Source: Armigeres subalbatus
Lineage: Eukaryota; Arthropoda; Insecta; Diptera; Culicidae
Direction of reading: 5' to 3'
Assembly: GCF_024139115.2 (NCBI RefSeq)
Contig: NW_026943389.1
Location: 1-64,000, forward strand
DNA length: 64,000 nt
Positions 33,296 to 42,148 of this stretch are shown here, in pieces. Made by a program: the position numbers and the translations under genes. The stretch's first letter is position 1; each line of letters begins with the position of its first letter. Below the pieces are notes generated by a model, which was not told the DNA's origin, searched no databases, and worked only from the letters and a program-made list of their open reading frames with translations.

Positions 33296-34297
33296 GGGTG
33301 GTTCAAAAAACGACCCAGCTCCAACACGCTCACTCGATTCCGTCCCATGCTCCGAGTGTCCTCCAAAAACAAAATCGCTGTATGAAAACTAGTATGGGAA
33401 ACTAAACCTTTCATTACACTGGCTACAGCGCCTCCCCTCCAAATGCTGGCGAAAAGAGAACCCACATAGCTGACAGCAACATTCCAGAGACTTCCCTGAA
33501 CTAAAATCGCACCGCCTGCAGTAAGATCCATTGATTACGTAACACAAAAAAAATGCATTTTATACCCCGCTCACCCCCATGTCACACTTTCTGTATGAAG
33601 TATCCTGGTGCAGATATCACAGACAAATTCTGACTATTTTGTTGAATTACACGTTTCACTGATGCTTTCTGAGAAGCCTGATTATCATGCTAAAGACTCG
33701 CAACCTTGTCTATGGAATCAAAGATCTTGAATATTTCATCCGATCATATGGTCTCCCCCCTCGCCAGCACCCAATGACGGAGTGCCACAATCAGAATAAT
33801 GTAAAAGTCAACCTCGCCATGTCAACTGTCATACAAACCTGAAACGACCTGTGCACGGTAAGCCCCTATTCAAACCAGCCCAAACCATTAAAAAAACCCT
33901 GATTAATCCACTTAGCGGTGATGGTGCCTTTATCGTGCATTATAAAAATAGTATTTTGGCCATAACTTCCGAGCCCATAGTCCGATCTGGCCAATTTTCA
34001 AAAGGAAACAATGAAAAATTAGTGACATTTTTTTGGGTGGGTGCGCACAGACACACACACAGACATCACCTCAATTCGTCGAGCTGAGTCAATCGTATAT
34101 AGCACTATGGGTTTCCGGGCCTTCTATAAAAAGTTTGTTTTTGGAGCGATCATAGAGCCTTTACGTATACTTAGTATACGAGAAAGGCAAAACACCTTAA
34201 TAAAGATTAAAAAAAATGCCCAAACCATCGGACGACACCCAAAACATGAAACATTATCGACTGAGCTTGGCGGAGCAACATCATTTTTGAACCACCC
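33296..34297. mobile_element. 1.0-kb TA-flanked DNA transposon with GGGTGGTTCAAAAA ends
   Basis: The 14-bp inverted ends GGGTGGTTCAAAAA and TTTTTGAACCACCC are bounded by TA at 33294-33295 and 34298-34299. No transposase frame is visible, so it is non-autonomous. A 329-bp retroposon with its own 11-bp duplication is nested at 33889-34217, leaving about 660 bp of original element. Tc1/mariner-type mobilisation is inferred from the TA. Confidence 0.8.
33889..34217 (+). mobile_element. 329-bp retroposed repeat with 11-bp target duplication
   Basis: GCCCAAACCAT occurs at 33878-33888 and 34218-34228. The insert starts TAAAAAAACCCTGATTAATC, carries TCCACTTAGCGGTGATGG, a CA-rich stretch and ACGTATACTTAGTATACGAG, and ends in TTAAAAAAAAT. 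Variable-length duplication plus an A-rich 3' end indicates LINE-driven retroposition. Related ends occur at about 10563, 17590, 40610, 51750 and 59845, so it is a multicopy family. It lacks a clear tRNA-like head. Confidence 0.8.
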
Positions 34298-34299
34298 TA

Positions 34300-34870
34300 G
34301 TTATTAGTTTGCTGCTATCGGTGTCGCCGGTGTTTACATTCGCTCCGCGATCAGTTTTTAATCGTTTTTTTCGGGCAAAAATAGCAGTTTTTATAAAGTT
34401 TTCGGTTCAAACAAGTGATTGATTTCAAAAAGTGATGTTTAATTTGCATTCCATCAACATTTCGGGCTGCTCATGTGCGGAGAAGTGAGTAAAAACATGA
34501 TTTTTCCAATGCCCTTTAAGAAGAAGTGAAGTGCAGTTATAGCCCCACCAAATCGCGAACAGTTATTAAATTGGCACGAAACTGCTGATTTATGTTATAA
34601 TTCGAGCCGAAATACATAGGACTCTTTGGAGAAACATGTTCATTATGACGGGAAGTGAATAAAAATTCTCTGAACAGGTTAGTAATTTGAATATTAAACT
34701 TTTGTTCGATGCTGTTCGATGCATTAGAATGTTGATGGGAGAGGAATGCGGGAGGTGTGGGGTTGACCCGTGGAAGGTCCGGTGCCATATTGACGGCCAG
34801 CGTAGTACTCTTCCAACTATGTCCTTAAAGACGTTCCGTGGAATGGATATTTGCAATCAGAGTATTGTCC
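34300..34870. other. Gap: no gene recognised
   Basis: AT-rich, without inverted repeats or domain-bearing ORFs that I can support. Confidence 0.4.
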
Positions 34871-35345
34871 TACACTCAGTGCAAAAAATTATGCTCTTTG
34901 ATTTTTCTACATCTGAACGAGTTTATAATCTTACCCAAGTAACCAATAAGCACTCAAATTGTCTAAACCGGCCATATAGTGCTACTTCAATGCTTATAAG
35001 TTTTTGAATAGTCGTATATTGGCCTTATATGGCGATTTGGCGAATTGGAGTGCCCATTGTGCTTTTTGGTTACTTGGGTAGCTAAGTAAGTGCAACGAAT
35101 CGAGGGATATTTTATTTTTTTAAATGTCATGTCAAACTGCCAAAAATGCACGTCAAAGCCACAGGAGCGCTTGCGCTGAAAATACACTAGAATGTATTTT
35201 CAGCGTGCACGCTTCTAAGGCTCTGGCGTGCAATTTTTTTGACAATTTGACATGACATTTAGAAAATTAAAATATCCCTCTATTCGTTGCATTTACTTAG
35301 TTAAGATGATAAAATTGTTTAGATGCAGTAAAATCAAAACACTGT
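34871..35345. mobile_element. Palindromic foldback element with a MITE in its left arm
   Basis: The arms meet near 35192. Left-arm segments (GTGCAACGAATCGAGGGAT, ATGTCATGTCAAACTGCC, GAAAATACACT) are mirrored on the right. Further out, TTTGATTTTTCTACATCTG on the left pairs with the inverted TGATTTTACTGCATCTAAAC on the right, but only if the 145-bp MITE at 34934-35078 is removed. Arms are about 160 bp without the MITE. The outer boundaries (CACTCAGTG on the left) are approximate. Confidence 0.8.
34934..35078. mobile_element. 145-bp MITE, CCCAAGTAACC ends, TA duplication, nested
   Basis: CCCAAGTAACCAATAAGCAC at the left is mirrored by GTGCTTTTTGGTTACTTGGG at the right, with TA at 34932-34933 and 35079-35080. 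The undisturbed right arm of the host palindrome has a single TA (ATCTTAACTAAG, read inverted) at the equivalent place, which confirms the insertion site. Confidence 0.9.
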
Positions 35346-35458
35346 TTGAAAGAAAGGAAATTTAGTCAATAACAGGTGTTTCTAAAAGTCCACATAATTA
35401 TGTCCAATTATGCTCCAATATTGTCCAAAGAATGATGGATTCATAAAAAGAACAAATA

Positions 35459-35579
35459 GGGAAAATCGCCAAATGTTGAACGGCTTATTTTTCGCCTGGG
35501 TCATTGAACGCCCGGAAGAAATACACGTGTGTTCAACAACAGGCGAAAAAATAGCCGTTGAACATTTTGCGATTTCCCC
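35459..35579. mobile_element. 121-bp foldback MITE, TA-flanked
   Basis: GGGAAAATCGCCAAATGTTG is mirrored by CATTTTGCGATTTCCCC. Internal GAACGGCTTATTTTTCGCC also has an inverted partner. TA lies at 35457-35458 and 35580-35581. A 101-codon plus-strand open frame crosses it but is explained by the palindrome. Confidence 0.85.
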
Positions 35580-35750
35580 TAATACAAACATGGTGAATAT
35601 TCCGAGAATATTTACGATTGGATATTCACTTTGGCGATCTCCTCTAGCCGACTACGACGAATCTATCCCAAGCAGCACAAGTCGAGCGAATCTGGTTGCA
35701 GCAGCCTTATTGTGACTGAATCTGGTTACATATAAGCTATTTACTGTAAT

Positions 35751-35772
35751 ACACTGCCGCTAACCGCAAGTC
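35751..35772. repeat. Terminal fragment of the 80-bp hairpin MITE family
   Basis: TACACTGCCGCTAACCGCAA matches the terminus of the MITE at 5123-5202. It stops abruptly at the edge of the 35773 foldback, so the rest was replaced or deleted. Confidence 0.6.
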
Positions 35773-36504
35773 AGAAAATTTAATTCTTAGCATTTTTGCT
35801 AAAATAATATTCATTTTATCTCATACAGGTAATGTTTTATGACAAAATTACTAAATTTAGATAGGGTGGTCCCGAAAAAACAATTTTCAGCTTCTACTTT
35901 TTTCAATTCAATTTTTTTTAACCTGTCGTAGCATCGCTTCACGGTCTTTGGATTGCGCGTCTTTTGGTTATATAATATGGTTGCTAGCTTCATTTTCAAG
36001 CATGTTATGAGCGTTTTTTCACGAAAAATGTCATTTTTCTGAGCTTTATACTGCAGTTAGTAGCAAATATTAGCAAACAAATCAATCGTCTTCTGAAACT
36101 ATACATTCTGGCCAATGAAATCCATGACATCTCATTTGTCCATCTTTGTTCACTTTTGTTTGATGATCGTATTAGTTTTTGTATGAAAATTCCGCAATTC
36201 CATGTAAAACACAGGTGATAACTACCGGATTTTCGCAATAACTGGAATAAGTGGAATAAACCCAAAAATAAATAACATGTTTTAAAATGAAGCTAGCAAT
36301 TATATTATATAACCAAAAGATGCGCAAACCAAAGACCGTGAAGCGATGCTTCAACAGTATAAAAAAAAAATTAAAAAAAGTAGAAGCTAAAAATTGTTTT
36401 TTCGGGACCACCCTACCTAAATTTAGTAATTTTATCATAAAACATTACCTGTGTGAGATAAAATTAATATTATTTTAATAAAAATGCTTAGAATTAAATT
36501 TTCT
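35773..36504. mobile_element. 732-bp foldback element with about 245-bp inverted arms
   Basis: Left arm 35773-36018 and right arm about 36262-36504 are inverted copies: AGAAAATTTAATTC at the end, then GGTAATGTTTTATGA, GGGTGGTCCCGAAAAAACAA, AGCATCGCTTCACGGTCTTT and CTTTTGGTTATATAATAT. A unique 240-bp centre separates them. No coding sequence or convincing target duplication is seen. Confidence 0.85.
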
Positions 36505-36753
36505 ACAAGTTTGTAGAACAGTTCGACCCCCTAATTTATAAGATTTAAAAATACATTTTACAAAATTTGTCACAAAAGGGCCACCCTAATGACAACTTAC
36601 ACCAAAAATAGATCTTTTCTTGTATAGATAATTTCGTCTGAAGACGTGAAAACTCTAGCACTGATGGTTTTCGAGTTATCGAAATATGTTGTGATTTTTA
36701 ACGAATCCGACCATTGTGCGCCGTCGCCACCTCGGACCGGCGCTAACCTCTAT

Positions 36754-36833
36754 ACTGCCGTTCTACGCATTATCCCATGTACCTACTTAGGAAATCTCAG
36801 CAAACATGGGACAAATATTCGTATGACGGCAGT
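36754..36833. repeat. 80-bp hairpin element
   Basis: ACTGCCGTTCTACGCAT and ATCCCATGT are mirrored by ACATGGGACAAATATTCGTA and GACGGCAGT. A diverged half (ATGGGACAAATATGATTCAC followed by GGCAG) lies at 38849-38877, so at least two copies exist here. Confidence 0.65.
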
Positions 36834-37527
36834 CTAGGACAATTGTGATTTAAATAGGTATTTGCTCAGAACCACAGGATACCACTTGGTACAAGAACGC
36901 TGCCTACTAGAACAATATCGTGCATGCGACAATGAGTGGAACCGGTTTCACGGATTTTACGAAAACGGCCATATCTCAGGTTTTTGTTGTCCGATCTGTG
37001 ACATCAATATATCAGTCAACTAAGGAAGAGCTCTAGTTTATGTAAAAAATATAAAAAGAGTCAACATTTCACCCAATAAATACAATTTACATTTCATACA
37101 TTTACATACATTTCACCCCTAAATACAAGCGCTCAAAAAATAGCATTTTTCACATGCCCTCAAAAATTCCGGATTACTCCGGTGGCCGGCGGTCTGAACA
37201 TGGATTTGAAACAGTTTCAAAAAACTTGATTAATTTTCCTGTCGAACACTGTAAGAACAAAAGAAATCGGTTGATTTTTCACAGAGTTATGGTCATTTGA
37301 ATTTCGATAAAATTTTGCCATTCTGTCCAACCCCTGTATATGCGTAACTTGTGTGCTGCTTGGGATACCACCTGGTCAAAAGAAATTTAGTCGAATGATG
37401 TTTCGTCATTAGACATGACATCGAATGGACATTAGGTGATACGACCATTTGGTCGAATTTAAATTTTCGGCCAATATTCAACGAATTATGGTTGGAAGAC
37501 AATTTTATACTGAACTAATTATTGTAT
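36834..37527. other. Gap: AT-rich, TCGAATGA motif at 37380-37460, no gene
   Basis: No domain-bearing ORF. The degenerate TTAGTCGAATGATG repeat family of 33035 recurs near the end. Confidence 0.4.
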
Positions 37528-37540
37528 AAATATTGAGTGA

Positions 37541-37723
37541 TTGTCTCGACTTTCCTGGGCATAAAAGTATCATCGTGTTAGCCTCATGATATACGAATAC
37601 AAAAATGGTAACTTGGCTTAGAAACCTCGCAGTTAATAACTGTGGAAGTGCTTAATGAACACTAAGCTGCGAGGCGGCTCTGTCCCAGTGTGGGGATGTA
37701 ATGCCAATAAGAAGAAGAAGAAG
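37541..37723 (+). mobile_element. 5'-truncated Feilai-type SINE with 13-bp target duplication
   Basis: AAATATTGAGTGA flanks the copy at 37528-37540 and 37724-37736. It begins inside the body (TTGTCTCGACTTTCCTGG) and runs to the GAA-repeat tail, lacking the tRNA-like head. The perfect duplication suggests a fairly recent insertion. 5' truncation of a SINE is uncommon and points to incomplete reverse transcription. Confidence 0.9.
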
Positions 37724-37736
37724 AAATATTGAGTGA

Positions 37737-38462
37737 AAGAATGAGTATCAATGAAAAGAATAAGAAAACCGTTTTCATTCGACCTTTCGACGAAATGTCA
37801 TTTGACCAAATGTCATTCGACATAACATTGATATCATTGGTTTTTGACCATGTGCCGAAAAATAGAATAGAAGGTATCTCACCATATTTTGCTACCTCTG
37901 TAGGTTTTCAGCTTTTCCATAATCCACCAGGGTCTCCAGAAGTTTCTGTTAGCTCAGGTGAAAAATCCTCGCTGACTTCCGTATTCGTTTCTTCCGCTGC
38001 TGATTGAACTTCCTTACGTCCACTGAATACCTCCAATCAGTTCATCTATGTATCTTGTGGATTATTTATTCAAATTTAACTCAAAATCTATTGACGAATT
38101 ATTCATTGTTACCCATTAAACATTTTTCATTCGACTAAATGTCATTTCGACTAAATGTTGACTTGATGCCCTGATGCTCTGGACAAAATTTCAGCCAAAT
38201 CGGTAAACGTTTGGGTCGTGCTAAACTTATTGGAAGTTTATATGGAAACATGTATGCAGAAACATCGAAAACCCGTGATTAGCAGTTGGACGGCATAATT
38301 GACGATGCAGAACTATGATACTCATTCAGTTCTAAATAATTAAATACAAACCGAAAACCGAAACCGCGAGAAGATTAAAGTTTATCTGGCCAAAATATTG
38401 GCATTTACTGGAGTGTTCTACCGTGCATCGCATATCTGTGCCATCTTCGCTGGGTTTCCTGT
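37737..38462. other. Gap: TCGAATGAC motif copies and unique sequence
   Basis: Degenerate CATTTGACC and CATTCGAC repeats lie at 37780-37830 and 38120-38165. Between them (37870-38030) the minus strand has a short open stretch (EVFSGRKEVQSAAEET, EVSEDFSPELTETSGDPGG) that looks mildly protein-like but has no recognised domain. Confidence 0.35.
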
Positions 38463-38846
38463 TCATTCATTCATTCATTTATTTTGTTTACATCTAAACA
38501 GATAACACTGAATCAACAATTTGACGCCACAATACACGGTTCGAGGCCGCATCTCTTCATCTTCGAATGCGCCCCACGCTCGCCATGTCGTTTTGTACCT
38601 CGCTGCGCTCCACGACGTCTCGTACCTGCCGGATCGGGAGCGAACACCATCTTTGCAGGGTTGCAGTCTGGCATTCTTGCAACTTGCCCTGCCCATCGTA
38701 CCCTTCCGGCTTTAGTTATCTTCTGGATACTGGTATAGCTGGGCGAGCTCGTGGTTCATTCTTCGCCGCCACACACCGTCTACTTGCACACCACCAAAGA
38801 TGGTCCTAAGCACCCGTCTCTCGAATACTCCGAGTGCTTGCACTAT
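38463..38846 (-). pseudogene. RTE 3' end, 5'-truncated copy of the 19579 subfamily
   Basis: The minus-strand sequence matches the last 370 bp of the 19579 copy: GCACTCGGAGTATTCGAGAG, then the MNHELAQLY region, then TCAGTGTTATCTGTTTAGAT, followed by an (ATGA)n tail at 38463-38480. A small internal deletion removes part of the GEPSIQKVAK region. Confidence 0.85.
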
Positions 38847-38869
38847 TCATATGGGACAAATATGATTCA

Positions 38870-39325
38870 CGGCAGCATCGGCCATTGTGCAGCCGATATC
38901 TGTAAACGCTTTTACCTTGGTTATCAAGGACCCACAGACAGCCTTCTTCGTAAAAGTCAGATATCCGGCTATGTTGAATAAAGCGATATCTGATGCGTTG
39001 GTAGTCGCACCAGTACATGCTACGGAACAGAATATTTTATTTACATCATTCCGTGGGAAACCTTTTGATTACGGCAACCGTGCCAAACTGGAGGGGTAGA
39101 AGTCGTGGTTATCAGAACTACAGAAGCTTTGATGGTGACTATGGTCATAACTCTAACAGGAATTGGAAATGGAAATCGAAATACTTTTAGTAATAGAAGT
39201 TACCACAGTCATAGCAATAACAACTTCAACAACCGAGGTTTTCGAAATCGACAAAATTCCAGATTTCGCGAAAATGATGAGAATGGGTCACTGTTTCAAC
39301 TACTTATAATGCTTGTAGAATAGAT
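38870..39325 (+). pseudogene. Gag-like fragment of a retroelement
   Basis: The frame reads ISVNAFTLVIKDPQTAFFVK, VRYPAMLNKAISDALVVAP, then, after a frame change near 39100, an Asn/Arg-rich tail (SNNNFNNRGFRNRQNSRF). A domain with a KDP box and PA-L-A-ISDAL followed by a basic low-complexity tail resembles Ty3/gypsy Gag C-termini. There is no protease or LTR nearby. The class is tentative. Confidence 0.45.
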
Positions 39326-40599
39326 TTAATGTATCTGTGGGTAAGAAGACTAAAATATAAGAGACCATTTTGAACGATTTTGCTATACGACCTCCAGTCG
39401 GTGAGTAGAAGCATGAGTACTAGAACGCTAGTGGCGCTGTAGTCATTAAAAGTATTTTGCCAAAATATGCTTTACGAATGTTAACGAGTCGTACTCATCT
39501 TAATCTTTAACAGAAAAATGGAAAACATGTATGTTGTAAAATGGCGCATACGCCACTTTTTCAGATTACGGCAGTCTACTGATCGGTGTGAGCGATGACC
39601 TCAAGACCAACATTTGAAAAGGGCGTAACAGCCAAAATTTATTTCTTCTGATTCTTCGTCTACATACAAAACTATATATGTGGACAAAAGTCAAAAAGTC
39701 AATTGTCAACTGTTCACATATTATATTATCGTTTTATATTATATCTAGTTATAAAGCACGTAATCTGAACAGACTATTTGCATCATTATTACCATCCTCA
39801 CCTTTTGGAAAACCAAGAATGTTTAAACGAAAAAAACATGAATATTTATCACATTTTATGCAAAAGACCCTCGTTTAATAGCATCAGTGTTGCATGTGAA
39901 ATACATTTTTAAACAAACAACATCTCATTCAAATTTTCTTCTGGGCCTTCGGATGAAAGAGTGGAAAATTTGAGTTAATTTATTTGACGATAATTCGAAG
40001 TTCGGGCAAACTAGCTAAAAAAAACCCTATGCATGGTTACGCATTAGGAGCTATTATTAAATAGAAGTGGATTAAACCGGAATTTAACCGGACGCTAGTA
40101 ATACAATTCTCATCAATTTAGTTTCAGCAACTCCAATGTTACTGGATTTGATCGCATATGAGTCACAGTAACTGCTAAACCGGTGATTGTTAAATTTTCT
40201 TACAATTCGGTATAGGAACAATTTTGCAAGCTTTTCTGACAGTATTTGTTTGTGAGCTTACATTGTTTGTATAAAAATCTAGCAATTTCGCATATACTCG
40301 CTTACACCGAATTATGTCTAATGCGGTCTACACACGATTCCGTCAACCGAACTACCGAATATGACCTTTTTGCAAATTACGGTGGCTGTTTATACTTAAT
40401 GGAAAAGAACACGAAATCGATAAATTCGACAACGAATTGTGTGCGCAATAACTAAAATCGATAGAAGATGTCACTATTTCAACAGTACTTCAACGTTTTA
40501 AACATGTCCACAGAAATTAAATACAACAAGAGTGATGAATAAAAACAATTGGAAAAATCAAAATAAATAAAAGCAATTGGAAGGGGCTTACTGAATTAT
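39326..40599. other. Gap: AT-rich, no feature recognised
   Basis: A 66-codon frame at 39678-39878 and other short frames lack domains. No repeat relatives were found within the window. Confidence 0.4.
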
Positions 40600-40920
40600 A
40601 GCCTTTTGGTACATTTAGTGTACGAGAAAGGTAAAAAATCAAGCCCATAGTGCGATCGGGCCGATTTTTAATAGGAAACAATAAGACAGGATTCTACGTC
40701 GAATGCAATTTGTCGCAAGCAAATCGGTTAAGGAGTGAGCTTTTTGCATGCGTTTTGCGTAAATAAAAACATTTTGTCAATAACTTCTGAGTCCATAGTG
40801 CAGTCGAGCCGATTTTAAATAGAAACAACGGGACAGGATTTCCTGTCTAATGGAACTTGTCGCGAGCAAATCGGTTAATGATAAGTGCCCGACAAAATGA
40901 GTGAGTTTTTTTTTGCGCAC
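40600..40920. repeat. Two diverged copies of a dispersed-repeat core
   Basis: CCCATAGTGCGATCGGGCCG with GGAAACAATAAGACAGGATT, and again GTCCATAGTGCAGTCGAGCC with GAAACAACGGGACAGGATT, form an imperfect dimer of about 150-bp units. The core is shared with the interior of the retroposon at 33889 (GCCCATAGTCCGATCTGGCC). TACATTTAGTGTACGAGAAA at 40610 matches its 3' end. Confidence 0.6.
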
Positions 40921-40922
40921 CC

Positions 40923-42075
40923 GGCAATCCGGCCGCGTACAGGCCTATATGCCTGTTAGACACGCTGGGGAAGCTCCTTGAAACAATCATCCACAATAGG
41001 CTGACGAAATGTACAGTGGGAGAACGCGGATTGCCGAATATGCAGTTTGGATTTCGTAAAGCAGTATCGACGGTGGATGCAATTCGAATAGTGCTCGTGA
41101 TGAGAAGGCGTCCAAGCAGAAAGACGAGGAGATCGGTACTGTGTAGTGGTCACGATAGACGTGAAGAACGCGTTCAACAGCGCCAGTTTTCAAGCCATCG
41201 CGGCGGCGCTGCACGGAATGCGGGCCCCCTAACTGTGTAGCTCACAATATCCTGAAAAGTTATTTTTAGGGTAGAGTTCTGATGTACGACACGAACGAAG
41301 AACATAAATAAATCCGGCGGATGGAGATTGTAGTCGGAGTCCATGCGATTGCTTTAAAGCGATCACTGAAGCACTTGGGAGAGATGATCGACGATCGGCT
41401 AAATTTCAGCAGCCACGTTGACTACGCCTGTGAAAAGTCGGCAAAGGCAATAAACGCAATAGTGAGGATCATGCCAAACGTAGGCGGACCAAGAAGCAGT
41501 ACGAGGCGTCTGCAAGCTGGTGTCTCGTCATCGATACTCGGGTTCCTGATTGGGGCAATGTACTGCAAACCAAGTAGAACCGGGAAAAGCTGAAAAGTGT
41601 TGTCCGGTTGATGACCATTCGAGTCGCGAGCGCATATAGTACGTATCGTCGGAGGCAATATGCGTTATTGCTGGGATGCTACTCATCTGCATCACCCTGG
41701 AAGGAGACATCGAGTGTTATCGGCGAAGAGACACCAGAAACGTAAAGAAGGAGGTTAAAATCCGTTCGATGGCAAGATGAGACAGTACGGAGAATGGGAG
41801 GAGGACCCACCGGCTCATCCCAAACCTGTCGGTGTGGATGAACAGAAAGCATGGTGAAGTAAACTCTCACCTGACGCAGTTTCTGTCATGTCATGGTTGC
41901 TTCTGGAAGTACTTACTAATTTACCGTTATGTCCAGAGTGTGAGAATGTTGACGAGACTCCAGAACACATGGTATTCGATTGTTCAAGGTTTGCGGAAGT
42001 ACATTGAGCAATGCCTGCCATACGGACGGACAATATCACATAGAGAATGTGTCACGAAGAAGGCAGCGTGACCAC
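40923..42075 (+). pseudogene. R1-like LINE reverse transcriptase with internal deletion
   Basis: Translation gives AAYRPICLLDTLGKLLE, TVGERGLPNMQFGFRKAVST and VDAIRIVL (fingers region) to about 41100. A frameshifted stretch (DVKNAFNSASFQAIAAALHG) leads to about 41220, and after a deletion LKHLGEMIDDRLNFSSHVDY at 41370. It then has GGPRSSTRRLQAGVSSS, and in another frame RMWMNRKHGEVNSHLTQFLS and PECENVDETPEHMVFDC with the Cys-His pattern usual at the end of R1-clade ORF2. The catalytic YADD region is missing. Confidence 0.75.
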
Positions 42076-42148
42076 CTCTGCAACCGAGCGATTCCAAGCA
42101 ACAGCATCAAAATTTAAGAAAATTTTTAATTCATGATTTTCTATTGAG

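Noticed and set aside
35410..35715. 101-codon plus-strand open frame
   Set aside because: It crosses the 35459-35579 palindromic MITE, which accounts for most of its length.
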